Made by a program: the position numbers and the translations under genes
NCBI GenBank assembly: GCA_003254925.1
Contig: QANZ01009168.1
Coordinates: forward strand, 62,001-126,000
DNA: 64,000 bases
DNA from: Chamaecrista fasciculata
Lineage: Eukaryota; Streptophyta; Magnoliopsida; Fabales; Fabaceae
Reading direction: 5' to 3'
In this document: positions 23,096 through 34,980 of the stretch, one piece after another
Layout: every line of letters starts with the position of its first letter
How positions within the stretch are numbered: position 1 is the stretch's first letter
The notes under the pieces: generated by a model
Seen by the model: only the letters and a program-made list of their open reading frames with translations
Told to the model about the DNA's origin: nothing
Databases searched by the model: none

Positions 23096-24486
23096 GGGTG
23101 TGTTTGGTTTAACCTTATTTTTTTTTGTTACAATTTTATTATCTCCATTTTCATTACATAACTTAAGGTACAATGCTATATGGGTGTTTGTTTTCCAATT
23201 ATAAAGTCGTTACAAAAATATCACTTCATTACAAACTCATTTCATTACATATTTCATATCTAATTATTAACATACCCCTACTCAAATACCTATAATTATC
23301 TATACTCTAATACAAATATAAAAAAACTATTTAGCAAAATAGTAATTTTCAATACCCTCATTTATTACACTTACAACTTTCTCTCTCCACTCATCATTTT
23401 TTCTTTTTTCTTCCTCTTTTTCTTATTCACCCCCTCTTTCTCTCACATATATATTTTATAATTATAATATATATATATATACATTTCGGCCAAAAATATA
23501 TATATATATATATATTATAATAATATAATGTGTATATATATTTTAACATATATATATATGCCACACACTCACGTATTCATATATATAATATAATAATATA
23601 TAAATATTTTTTATTTTAAAAATATATTATATTATACTATATATAATTTATAATTTATATTAATTTAAAATAAAATAATTCAACTCATGTTATTTACATT
23701 TTAGTCCATGATATAAAATATATAATTCAGACGCCAAAAATATACATTTTGGTCTCTCCTCCAGTATATATATGGGTATACGAGAGAGGCAGATAGTGGA
23801 AGAAGAGTGGATGGTGCGATGTGCTCATGCGTGAAGATCAACGGTCATATTATTACCCGCAAAAAGACAAACCGTTTTGATTAATATATAATTTTTGGTC
23901 CCACATTTTTTTCGTGGATAACATTTTGGTCCTTCAATTTATTTTTTGGAGTAAAGTTTGCAATATAGAAACTCAATCGTTGATGAATGCAATTTTTTAC
24001 GGGTCAAGAGATATATTTCACTTTCGTAAGGACCGATTCGTTCAATTTATATAAAATCATAGACCAAATGGTAGGTTTTTAAAAGTTTTCATGTTATTTA
24101 CATTTTGGTCCTTTCATTTCATTACATAATTAATACTACTCCAACCTTCATTACAAATATTCACATCTAGCACAAATTCCGAGACAATTTCATTATCATT
24201 TTATTTCATAACCACCACAACCAAAAAGTCAAAATATTATTTTTTTTTTTATTTCTATCTATTTCCATTATTAATGATCAATTCTACCCCTATACAATAT
24301 AAAAAACCCATATATTTATTTCAACCAACCACAATCATTACATACCCTTTTTCATAATTTCACATCCTATTTTTTTCATTACATCTCAAACTAATCCAAA
24401 CACCATTTTCATTACATAATTTTCTCATTACCATTTCATTACATAAAATCATCATTTCATTACCTACTTCTAATCCAAACACAGCC
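23096..24486. mobile_element. PIF/Harbinger-like (Tourist-type) non-autonomous element
   Basis: The ends are GGGTGTGTTTGGTT (23096) and AATCCAAACACAGCC (to 24486), bordered by TTA on both sides (23093-23095, 24487-24489), the 3-bp duplication of PIF/Harbinger elements. Subterminal CATTTCATTACATA motifs recur at both ends. The interior is extremely A/T-rich with TA microsatellites (23455-23600). No transposase. It begins 300 bp upstream of the LRB start codon. Confidence 0.7.
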
Positions 24487-25538
24487 TTAATTATTAAACT
24501 TTAATCCATCCTTCAATTTTCTTTTGGGCCCTGAAAGCAACGCATTTCATCATCTTAATATCCACAACATCATACAGGCCTAATGCATGTCTACCAGGCC
24601 CAATTGAGAGTTCTCTTTTTTACAACTTTTATAATTCTGTTGATACTTGATCAGAAAAAAAAAATTAATTCTGTTGATAGAAAAGAAATAAAATCTATCA
24701 ACAAGAGAAAAGCTCTATCATTTCAATTTTCAATTTTAAACTGCTACATTAAAAATGAAAAAAAAAACTCTTCTATTTTCTTTTCGGCTAAATTCAATTG
24801 GTCCGCATCAATTGGGGAATAATCTGACAAAGAAAAAAAATAGTCTGAATAAGGTTGTCATGTCTTGCCCTGTCTTGACTAGTAAATGTATTGTTCGTAA
24901 TCACAATCACTTCAAAATTTTTGGTTGCAAGTCTTCACAATTTTTACGGTGATATGAATATGAGTTTTAATTCGTTGATATCAGAATGATCAGTTATATG
25001 AAAGAAAGAAGTCAAGAACAACAAAGAGAGAGAGATTCAGTTGACATATCCCCTAAAAATTTAGGGATGATCATAAATATTATGATTTTCAAATCGGAAT
25101 CTAAACATGAGCGAATATTAAAATTTATCTTTAAGAGTACCACAAACTTCACTCATCGCCATTTCCTATGGAACAGCTATACAATTCCCCAGTATTGGTT
25201 CATTGGACTTGTAAAACAGGGATATAAGCATGCAAAGAAAACTTATTTTGTTGAACTCATTGACAGTGATAAAAGAGAAACGCGTACATGACCGTACACC
25301 AAAGCCAATTTGCTCTTCTAGATGCGAGCGTCCTTCTGTAATCAGAATGTATAAAAATCTACACTATTGGAAGCAATCACAAGCCAGAGAAACATCAACG
25401 ATTATGGAGTCAAACATTTAAAGGCCTGAATCAAAAGGCATGCATTCCTCTTATTACAAACAAAAACTAGATGATGAAACAATAACTACTTTGCCTAAAT
25501 CCAATGGAGAATGACCCGCATTAACCCAAACAAGCAAC
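24487..25538. other. Intergenic DNA, 3' flank of the 6PGDH frame
   Basis: A/T-rich with no supported gene. An open frame of 101 codons at 24986-25291 has no recognisable domain and is probably chance. The right part may be 3' UTR of the minus-strand 6PGDH locus. Confidence 0.4.
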
Positions 25539-26955
25539 TCAATTCAAAGCACCAACTCCAGCACTGTTATTGCGAGCAAGTTTTGTCCACTCGGTATGGA
25601 AGGAGCCTGGGCGATCAATTCGCTCATATGTATGAGCTCCAAACAAATCCCTTTGAGCTTGAACAAGGTTGGCAGGAAGCCTTGCTCTTCTATATGTATC
25701 AAAATAAGCAAGACTAGCACACATCCATGGAGTGCTGATCCCAGCTGATATCGCTAATCCTACAACTCTTCTCCAAGTTGCTTGTCTTTGCACCATCTCC
25801 CTCGCAAATTCTGGGTCCACAATCAAGCTTGCCAAGTTGGGATTTCTCTGATATGCCTTCTTAATCCTATCCAAAAACACTGCTCGTATAATGCACCCAC
25901 CTTTCCAAATCCTCGCCAATTCCCCCAAATTCAAATTCCACCCCTTCTCATCACTCTTAGCCCTCAACAAATTCATCCCCTGGGCATAGCTACAAATCTT
26001 GGATGCGTACAGAGCTTGCCTCACATCATCTATCATTCGCTTCTTATCAATCCCACTCTTCACACTCCCCACTTGGTCATTCAATCCTGCCTCCTGCAAT
26101 ACATTGGCAGCATTCTCTCTCTCCTCCTTTAATCCGCTCAAGTATCGGCAATCCAATGAAGCAGCAATTGTGGGAGCCGCCACAGAGAGCTCCGCTGCCT
26201 GTTGTACAGTCCATTTTCCAGTACCCTTCATACCTGTTTTATCCAATATCTTATCCACCAAATCCCCATCTCCAGATTCATCTCTCACTTTAAAAATATC
26301 AGCAGTAATCTCAATGAGGAAACTCTCGAGCACCCCTCTGTTCCATTCATCGAAAATCTGGGCAAGCTTCGTATTAGATACCGTTGTGGACCATCTTGAT
26401 GAAGTTTCCAGAGCCACCCTCACCAATGTAGGTAACGCAAGGGCCATCCTCGACTTGAGCAGCGACATTCATCAAGATGTCCTGGACATTTGAGTAATCC
26501 TGGTAAGAACCACCGGGCATCAACGAGGGTCCATGACGCGCACCATCTTCGCCGCCGGAAACGCCCATGCCCATACCCTTGTCAGCAACCTGTTGGATTC
26601 TGCGTTCAGTGTTCTCGTACCATTCGTTACCTCCATCGATGATGCAGTCGCCGGATTCCATGTGTTTGGAGAGAGCAGCGATGGTGTGGTCAACGGGAGC
26701 ACCGGCCTTGACGAGGATGATGACTGATCTGGGGCGTTGGATGGAGAGAACGGAATCTCGAGGGTTGTACTTCCCATAGAGCGGAAAAGGACCCTCTTGA
26801 AGAGCCCGATATATGGTCTCATTGACTTTGGAAGTGGTACGGTTGTAGACAGAGATAGGGAAGCCCTTCTCGACGATGTTGAGGGCTAGGTTTTGGCCCA
26901 TAACGGCCAGGCCGGCCAAACCTATGCGCGACAAAGCAGCTGCGGAAGCATCCAT
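25539..26955 (-). pseudogene. 6-phosphogluconate dehydrogenase, frame broken by a deletion at the active site
   Basis: Intronless minus-strand locus. The first part (26955-26374) opens MDASAAALSRIGLAGLAVMG and holds the Rossmann NADP+ fold (GLAVMGQNLALNI, NRTTSK), the CIIDGGNEWYENT loop, GVSGGEDGARHGPSLMPGG and GEGGSGNFIKMVHNGI, then hits TAA at 26376-26374. The second part, in another frame from about 26378 to 25539, resumes at SNTKLAQIFDEWNRG and runs to the normal C-terminus (DRPGSFHTEWTKLAR). About 20 residues between NGI and the FDEWN helix are missing, including the Glu and Tyr (E190/Y191 in animal numbering) that follow the catalytic Lys and Asn. There is no N here and no GT-AG pair that would restore it. 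The enzyme normally makes ribulose-5-phosphate, CO2 and NADPH in the cytosol, plastid or peroxisome. Either a recent pseudogene or an assembly deletion; everything else looks well conserved. There is no transit peptide, as in dual-targeted plant forms. Confidence 0.85.
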
Positions 26956-27247
26956 GTTTGAATTAGAATTAATTGGAAGAAGAAGAAGAAGACGACGACG
27001 ACGACGGAGGAGTACACTAACACTAGTGTTTTCGTATTATATCTATGAGTATCATATTTGGACTTGTTTCAGGTGGGGTTGGCGGACTCGTCGAGGGCGT
27101 GAAGGGACAATGACCTAACCACCAACGAGGGGGTGCCGTACACGTCGTTGATTCCAAAGACCAGATCAGTTAAGCGAACGACCTCGTTTTACTTCTCCCC
27201 TCATTTCTTCCTTACTCTTGTTCACAATGCTCAAAAGTCAAAACTTA
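26956..27247. other. 5' flank of the 6PGDH frame
   Basis: Contains a (GAA)n/(GAC)n-type simple repeat directly upstream of the ATG (26970-27005), probably in the 5' UTR. Nothing else recognised. Confidence 0.4.
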
Positions 27248-28425
27248 CAAAAAAAAAAGCTAAAATACGAATTTGGTCCTGTAACTTTGCTCCAATTCCC
27301 AAATCAATCCTATAACTTTTTTTTCCTCGAATTTGGTCATGTATCTTTGCTCTAGGTCCCAAATCAATCATATATCTTTTTTTGTCTCAGTTTTGGTCCC
27401 ATATGTTTTGAAAACCTCCCACCGTTAGTCCTCCGTCCAATTTAAATTACAGTTTAGTCCTAAAAACTTCAAGTCCCTTTCACTTTAGTCCCTGACTATC
27501 AAAATGAAAGTGAAAGAGCATCCTTAAAGATTCTCAAACCTTATATCTTTGTCCCTAATCCATGAATTTTTCATGAAATGGATTAGGAATGCAAAAACAA
27601 CACAAATAAAAGCAAATGACTGAGGGACCAAAACTGAATCGCAAAAAATTTAAAACCCACCAGAAAATGCCCCAAACTCGCCGGAAAACGTACGGGAATC
27701 GCCAAGAAACTCAAGAACTCATCCAAAAACCTCAATTCTCACTGAAATCTCACTCAAATAATCGCTCTCAAATGCTTTACAAAAGAATTTTCGAAAATCG
27801 AAACATTTTGAGGAGGGAGGTGATAGAAAATGTAAGGGATTTCGGATCTTCTCTCTCGGAATCACAAAATGTAAGGGAATCTTCTATCACCTCCCTTCTC
27901 AAAAGTTTGGATTTTCGAAAATTCTTTCTTGAGGGCGATTATTTGAGTGAGATTTCGATGAGAATTGGGGTTTTTGGATGAGATTTTCGGCGATTTCCGT
28001 ACATTTTTCAATGGGTTTTAAATTTTATGCATCTTCAGTTTTGGTCCCTCTGTCATTTTCTTTTAATTTGTGTTTTGTTTTTACATTTCTATTCCATTTC
28101 ATGAAGAATTCATGGATTAGGGACTAAGATATAAGGTTTGAGAATCTTCAGGGATGCTCTTTCACTTTCATTTTGATAGTTAGGGACTAAAGTGAAAGGG
28201 ACTTGAAGTTTTCAGGACTAAACTGTAATTTAAAATAGATGGAGGACTAATGGTGGGAGGTTTTCAAAACATATAGGACCAAAACTGAGGCAAAAAAATA
28301 TATAGGACTGATTTGGGACCTGGAGCAAAGATAGAGGACCAAATTCGAGACAAAAACAGTTATAAAACTGATTTGAGAATTGGAGCAAAATTACATGACT
28401 AAATTCGCACTTTGCCAAAAAAGAT
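27248..28425. mobile_element. Foldback/Mutator-like element, about 1.2 kb
   Basis: The two halves are long, diverged inverted repeats centred near 27850. Both carry AATTTGGTCC / TTTAGTCC strings, GTTTTGAAAACCTCCCACC and TTTCACTTTAGTCCCT in mirrored order. The 12-bp direct repeat AGTCAAAACTTA flanks the unit (27236-27247 and 28426-28437). The best-paired TIR ends (GC..AAA..CGAATTT) start some 10 bp inside that. The open frame at 27616-27981 simply reads through the inverted repeat and has no known domain. Confidence 0.65.
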
Positions 28426-28873
28426 AGTCAAAACTTAAAACTCATATTGGTTATTAATTCATAGTTTTGAATTTTGTTTTCATCTTTAATATTTTTTTCT
28501 ATTGTAATTTTTAATGTTTTTTTATTTATTTTATCCTTAGTTTATATTATTTTTATTCAACTATTTCATTAAAAACAAATACTCGAAAGATGAAAGAGAA
28601 GAGATCAAAAAATGAAAAAGCGAGAGAAAAATAATAAAATAATAAGATGATGAATTTATTTTTTACACAGAAGTTAGACGTTAACAAAACAAAGGACTTA
28701 CAATGGAACAAATATGAAACATTAAAAAATAAAATGAAATTAAAAAAATATTAAAGATTAAAACAAAATTCACTCTAAACATTAAAGACTAATATGAGAT
28801 TTTGATCCACAAATAAAAAATCATTCTTTTTCTACCTCTTAATTAAATTGTTGTATAATTTCAATTTATTAAA
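28426..28873. other. A/T-rich spacer
   Basis: Nothing recognised; stops in all frames. Confidence 0.4.
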
Positions 28874-29544
28874 GGGTAAATTGCAATTTATACCCTGTGG
28901 TTAGGGGCGGTTCCCCTTTGGTACCCTGAAAGAAAAATTTTTGCATTGTGGTACCCCGTGGTTTGCTCCGTTAGCGATTTGGTCCCCTGACATTTTATTC
29001 TGTTAGGATTTAACGGCAAATGTACGTTAAAATGTCAAAAATCTCCCAAAAAATCTTCTCTTATGCGTTTAAGTCCTTTCCTTTACTAAAAGGGATCAAA
29101 ACATAAAGAATTAATTATAAAAGGGTTTTTAGAATTCTAATATTATAGATTTTTCTCCTTTTCATAAGATTTCTTTTGAATAAGTCCTAATTTAATTACA
29201 CTTTAATTCCAAAAGTTTATGATCTTTATCAAAAAAGTCCTTAGAACCTCAAAAGACAAATGAGCATCTATGATTTATCAAAAAATCCCTATATTCAACT
29301 ACAATTTTCATTCAAGTACACTACAAACAAATCAAAACCCCCAAATTTTTCCAAAATCAAGCCCCACAAATCAAAAACCCTCTCAACAACAAAATCAACA
29401 TCATCAACAACCAATTTCTTCATTCCATTATGTTCCCCCTCTTTTTTATCATCTTCATTCATTTTAGTCCCAAATCCTCAAAATAAAATTGTAAAGTGCC
29501 CCAAAACTCTTCCAAACATTTCAATTTAGTCCTTACAAATATTT

Positions 29545-29610
29545 AAAACTCTAAACTCTAAATCTTAAAACCCCAAACCCTAAATCCTAAACCTTAAAAC
29601 CCCAAACCTT
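29545..29610. repeat. Degenerate telomere-like repeats
   Basis: A run of AAACCCTAAA-type units (CTAAACTCTAAATCTTAAAA, CCCCAAACCCTAAATCCTAA, ACCTTAAAACCCC), a decayed form of the plant telomere heptamer CCCTAAA, inside the long-TIR element. Confidence 0.5.
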
Positions 29611-30089
29611 ATAAAAAGTCTGAATTGAACAATTCGACCCTTGACCCATTCTTATCTCATTATTCTCAATTCCCTCTCTTTTTCATCATCTTCATTAATG
29701 TTAATCTCATATCTTCAAAATAAAATTGTAAAGTGTAACAAAACTCTTTCAAACATTCCAATTTAATCTTAAAAATTATCAATTCACTGAAGATTCAGGG
29801 ACTAAATGAGATTTTTTTTTATCAGAATACTAATGAGAATTGAATATAGCATTTTAACGAGATCAGTTCTTGTTCAAAATAAAAAATTAGGATGGAAAAA
29901 AAAATTAAAGAATGAATAAATTAATATCGATAAAGAGATCATCAACTGAATTGTTTTTGGTAGATAACATAAAAATTACGAAATCATCATATTTTTTGTG
30001 ATTGAAGGTTTTTCTTTTTCAAAAAACTGATAAAATTTCAGGCATAATTTAATTTGAGCACAAAATAATAGCATATATCATTAATAGTT

Positions 30090-31205
30090 TAAATCAATTA
30101 TTTTGGTCCCCCAGTTATGCTCAGTGTTTCAAATTGGTCCCCCAGTTATTTTTCTTTCCATATTGGTCCCTCAGTTATGCAAATTTTGAAAAAGTTGGTC
30201 CCTCTAACAGTTTCCATCCATTTTTTTGTTAAAAAAAAGATAAAATTGATTTTTAACTCCTAAAAGTTTAAATTCTTTACATCAAGGACCTTTTTCTCTA
30301 TAATAGAACCTAAATGTAAGAAAGAAGAAATATTTAGGGGTTTTAGTTTATTTTACACAAAAAACACAATCTTCTCCCTCTCATTTCTCTCTCTCTCTTC
30401 CGAGAACTCTGAAATTGAGAAGAGGTGAATCGGACTCCATGGATGACGAATCTAATGAAGCTACGACACATTAAGTAAGCGATATTGAAATGGAGCAGGA
30501 GTGAGATCGAAGCCTGAAAAATCTGTGCAATGTGGAGCGTGTTTGTAAATTGCAAAAATTGAAATGGAGCAGCTTCAAAAGCCCTTAAATCTCAATCACA
30601 TCTCATCTTCATATTTTTCCTTTTTCTCTTTTGCCTTCACGGATTCGAGTTTCGAAAGCTCGTCGTCATTCTTGGCGTTCGACGGCGGAGGAGTGTGTCG
30701 TGACGACGGCGACGGGAAGATCTCAACGGAGTGAAGAGCAACGCCGTCGTCAACGCCGCCTTGGGAAGAGGGTCGGAGGTGTGGAAGAGACGGAGGGGTT
30801 TCAAGTTTATGGCAGCGAAAAGTCCTCATGCCGCCATGGATGAAGATGATAGGTAGCTCGAGAAGAGAGAGAGAGACTTGTGTTTTTTTTGTGTAAAATA
30901 AACTAAAACCCTCGTGTATTTCTTCTTTCTTACATTTAAGTTCTATTATAGAGAAAAAGGTCCTTCATGTATTTCTTCTTTCTTACATTTAAGTTCTATT
31001 TTGAGGATTTGGGATTAAAATGAATGAAGATGATAAAAAANGGAGTTAAAAATCAACTTTTTCAAATGGATGGAAAAATGGATGGAAAGGGGACCAACTT
31101 TTTCAAATTTTGCATAACTGGGGGACCAATATAGAACGAAAAATAACTGGGGGACCAATTTAGAACACTGAGCATAACTGGGGGACCAAAATAGGACTTT
31201 GGCCT
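30090..31205. mobile_element. Nested long-TIR element (TTTTGGTCCCCCAG type)
   Basis: The left side (30094-30230) carries TTTTGGTCCCCCAGTTATGC, CAAATTGGTCCCCCAG and ATTGGTCCCTCAGTTATGC. The right side (31065-31205) carries the reverse complements in mirrored order, including the ACTCAG/CTGAGC link. The interior (30340-30880) holds paired CTTACATTTAGGTTCTAT-like arms and a GC-richer patch with no domain. Its right half is scrambled by the N at 31041. Confidence 0.55.
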
Positions 31206-31514
31206 TTCAAATTTAACAAAAAAAATAGTTATCATCTCCAAAACGAACCAAAAAAAAAAACACAGTCGTTGAATAAAAAAAAATGAAATTATCAACTCAT
31301 CAATTCATTGTCTTCGTCTTCATCGATTCTTCATCAATTCATTGTCTTTGTATTCATCAATTCATCATCTTCTTCGAAAATGCAATTTGTCCAGATCTGA
31401 AATCTGGANGAGCAAACCACGGGGTACCACAATGCAAAAAATTTTCTTTCAGGGTACCAAAGGGGAACCGCCCCTAACCACAGGGTACCAAATTGTAATT
31501 TACCCTTTATTAAA

Positions 31515-33109
31515 TTAAGGTGAAAATTTCAAACTAGTCCTACATGTATGGAATAGATTTCAAATTGATCTTAAATATTTCATTTGTTTCATATTGGTCC
31601 TACATATTTTTATAATTTTTCAAATTGGTCTTAAACTACTAAATGTGGTCACCTCTCTCTCGTTTTAATTTCGTATGCAACAAATCTACAGTTACGGATT
31701 GTTTTTCATGAGTACTTTCTTTATCTAGATGAAATCATTGATAAATGCGATCAAATCAAGTCATGAAAGCGGGTCGCTTGTTTCACGTTCAAACAAGTGA
31801 AATTGGTTATATCCTCTAAATCCAAAAGCCAAGAATTTGAAAGTATATGTTAACTCTTGAAAACTTCTTTCTCTACCTACTCGAAACTGTTAACAAATGA
31901 GATCAAATCGCGTAGGGAAAGTAGGTTTTACACTATACTTCCTAAAATCTTCACTTTTAGTCCCAAAACTACTTTCGAGGTGCAATTTAAATGATCTCAA
32001 CTGAATAAAGAATGAACTCTTTAAGAGATAACACTTAACACATAGTTTTGCAATCGTCACATTCAGACTTGAAACAAAAAAGATATGACCAATTTCACTT
32101 ATTTGACCGTGAAACGAGTAACACAGTTTTAAGATCCGATTCAATCTTATTTGTTGACAACTCCAACTTGATAGAGAGAATAATCATAAAAATAACCTAT
32201 AGCTTTATATTCTTAGCATTCAAACTTAAAATGAGATAAATATGATTATATATCAACAGTTTGGGAACCAATTTAAGAAATTATGTATGTAAAATCAATA
32301 TGAAACAAATGAAATATTTAAGAAAAATTTGAAATCCACCCAATACATTTGAGATGAATTTAAAGTTTTAACCTTAAATCAACATCTTGTAGTAAATTTT
32401 ATGGAGGTTTGAACTTAAAAATTAAAAGGAATTTGTATGATTGAAAATTTAACTGTTTAATAACCTCAAAGTCTATGAGTTAATCATACTTTAGTGGATC
32501 GAAATGATTTTTTTTGGGTGATAGAGCGGAATGATGTTTGATTGAAAAGGCAAGAGTATTTTGATGAGTATGATATTTGGATTTTTTTAAGTATGATATC
32601 CTAGATTTCATTCAAGTTGTGTGTATGAAAAAGATTTTATTGGTAGAGACAAAACTCACCTCAATGATCTTTACATTCTGGATAGAATTAATCTCTGATA
32701 ATTTTATCGAGTAATTTCTCCCCATAATATGATTTTGTTATATATATATATATATCATATTATGTTGGGGCCAAAGATATTTCATTTGATGAGACTTAAA
32801 AAACAAATCAGAAGTCTACTAAAAATTTAAACAAAGATAGTAGTACATAACAAAATTAGCCAAATCTTTCACTTATAAGAGAAGGATTCCTTTTCTTTAT
32901 TGGATGTGAGTTGTAACCTTGTAGGGATCCCAAAGGTAGAGGCAAAGATAATAGAGATTTACAAATTTTACTTTATCCATCTGAGTATAAATTAGACCCA
33001 ACCTCAATGGGATAGAGATCTGGATCCTCTGCGCATTGTGCTCTCTGCATTTTTTGTGTATTTTAGAGATATAGGAAGATGTAGGGAAAGAAAGTGTGGG
33101 GCTTACATA
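31515..33109. other. Gene-free A/T-rich DNA
   Basis: No supported gene. At 31540-31640 there are decayed AAATTGGTCC-type strings, suggesting another worn long-TIR element reaching to about 32350. The stretch 32620-32710 is shared with 47955-48060. Confidence 0.4.
32615..32715. repeat. Dispersed repeat shared with 47945-48055
   Basis: Both loci read GTGTG, AAAGATTT.. GGTTGGT(A/C)GAGACAAAA, TCA(A/G)T(G/A)ATCTTTACA and later ATTAATCTCTG / ATTGGTCTCTG. This may be a short interspersed element, but no intact pol III boxes are visible. Confidence 0.4.
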
Positions 33110-33118
33110 TTTATTATT

Positions 33119-33699
33119 GGCTTAAGTGCAATTTTGGTCCCCTAACTTTTGCAAAGGTCTCAATTTGGTCCCCTAACTTTTTTTGTTGCAATTTTGGTCC
33201 CTTAACTTTCGCAAAGGTCTCAATTTGGTCCCCTAACTTTCGCAAAGGTCTCAATTTAGCCCCCTAACTTTTTTTGTTGCAATTTTGGTCTCCTAACTCT
33301 TGAAAACGTTTCACTATTGGTCCCAAGTGCACTTCCAAGTCATGAAAACGTCTCCGCATAATGGTCCTTTTTTAATCCACTTCACCCATATTTGTCACGT
33401 CATCAGCCAACTCAGCCTGCCAGATCGGCACTAACGGCAGATAATGGATGGAAAAAGTGCACTTGGGACCAACAGTGAGACGCTTTCAAAAGTTAGGGGA
33501 CCAAAATTGCAACAAAAAAAGTTAGGGGACCAAATTGAGACCTTTACGAAAGTTAAGGGACCAAAATTGCAACAAAAAAAGTTAGGGGACCAAATTGAGC
33601 CCTTTGCGAAAGTTAGGGGACCAAAATTGCAACAAAAAAAGTTAGAGGACCAAATTGAGACCTTTGCGAAAGTTAAGGGACCAAAATTGCACTTAAGCC
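33119..33699. mobile_element. 581-bp Mutator-like MITE with perfect 9-bp duplication
   Basis: The TIRs start GGCTTAAGTGCAATTTTGG and end CCAAAATTGCACTTAAGCC. The 9-bp direct repeat TTTATTATT lies at 33110-33118 and 33700-33708. Each arm is itself a tandem array of a roughly 60-bp unit containing GTTAGGGGACCAAA and GTTGCAATTTTGGTCCC. This explains the 100-codon repetitive open frame at 33444-33746, which I do not regard as a gene. Confidence 0.85.
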
Positions 33700-33709
33700 T
33701 TTATTATTT

Positions 33710-34774
33710 TGTGGGTCTCACATTTTTCCTCTCTACCTCTTTCTAAATTTTTTTAAAATGTACAAGAAATGTAGACACTAAGAATACAAAGGATCCACTT
33801 CCATTTATATATAGAGGCTTTTATATGCAGCGTCAAAATTAAAAAAAAAAAAAGATAAAATATGTCTATTTCATAAAAGTAAGACTAAATGTGTCTAACT
33901 TAAATACTTTTTTTATTTTTAAATTTTAAAACAACTTTTTTTAAAAGATAATACTGCGTATCGACCTCAACGCCGTATGTAAATATATATATATATATAT
34001 ATGTAATAATATATATTGATATATAATATTATATATATTTAATACTTTATAAAGATATTTAAATATTTATTTTATTTGTATTAAAAATTTATTTCAAAAT
34101 ATATAAATAATTTAAAGAGTATATTATTAATTGAGCCTTTATAAGATTATTTAGTTGACAATTCAATATATATTTAAAAAAGTAAAATATATAATTTAAT
34201 AATTGAAAGATTAAAGAGATATACTCTCTAGTCTATAAAGATTAAAATGGTATAATATATAATATATGAAAAAGATTAAATAATATATTATTTTGATATT
34301 TTAAAGACTAAACTGTGTATTTCAATTTTTTAGAGATCAAGTTATCAGTTTAGTGATCATTTAAAAATTGAATTATTAATTTACTATAATTTGAATATAT
34401 ATTTGATTATAAATCTATAAATAATTTTTGTATATTTAAAATTATAATATTTTATTTTGAGAAAATAATAACAAAAATATCTTAGTTATAAATATATTTA
34501 TCAATGAAAAAATTAAAAGAGGAGTTAAAAATAATATATATATATATAAAGGGGTTGGGGATATAAAAATATGTTTTGAAGTTTAAAAATAATAAAGTAT
34601 TTAAGTTGGACATTTGGTCTTACCTTTATGAAGTGGACATATTTTATATCCACTCTTTTTGGTCTTTAACAGTGCATGTAAAAGCCTCTGATATATAATC
34701 ACAACTCACAACAAGACAGCCAGGTCATTATGTTGTATGCCTTTCGGAAGATTTTATTTTATTGGTAAAAGAAA
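33710..34774. other. Very A/T-rich gene-free DNA
   Basis: TA microsatellites at 33983-34001 and 34532-34547. No frame or repeat of note. Confidence 0.4.
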
Positions 34775-34965
34775 AATTTAGGTGAGGGGATGACTTCCCA
34801 GTCTTGGGTCACAGCAAGCCTCCGGGCTCAAAGAGCACTTATTAAATTATTTACAGATAATCCACCAAATGAGGCATCAGGAATCAAACCTAAACCATGC
34901 AATTGTCAATATTTGTCATGTGCGGAAGGTGACGAGGTGAGCCAAATTAAACCTCTTTGGCTCCG
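34775..34965 (-). mobile_element. Possible tRNA-derived SINE
   Basis: On the minus strand a B-box-like GGTTTGATTCC (plus-strand 34880-34890) follows an A-box-like TGGCTCACCTCGTCACC (34928-34944) at a plausible spacing, and the unit continues with GCCCGGAGGCTTGC and a run ending in CACCTAAA. Box quality is modest; no target duplication found. Confidence 0.35.
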
Positions 34966-34980
34966 AAATATTTTATTTTA

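Larger units (their letters stand above)
28874..31505. mobile_element. Mutator-like long-TIR element with 9-bp duplication and a nested element
   Basis: The ends are GGGTAAATTGCAATTTATAC (28874) and TACCAAATTGTAATTTACCC (to 31505), flanked by a perfect 9-bp direct repeat TTTATTAAA (28865-28873, 31506-31514). The TIR includes GGGGCGGTTCCCCTTTGGTACC. Another element of the TTGGTCCC type is nested at about 30090-31205. Ns at 31041 and 31409 show that the right half is not reliably assembled. A second copy of the same family is at 43995-45836. No transposase. Confidence 0.75.

Noticed and set aside
24986..25291. 101-codon open frame downstream of the 6PGDH locus
   Set aside because: No domain, no clear leader, and A/T-rich composition like its surroundings.
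27616..27981. 121-codon open frame
   Set aside because: Spans the centre of an inverted repeat; the two halves are mirror images.
33444..33746. 100-codon open frame with repeated GPKLQQKKLGDQIE
   Set aside because: It translates the tandem TIR units of a MITE with a perfect 9-bp duplication.
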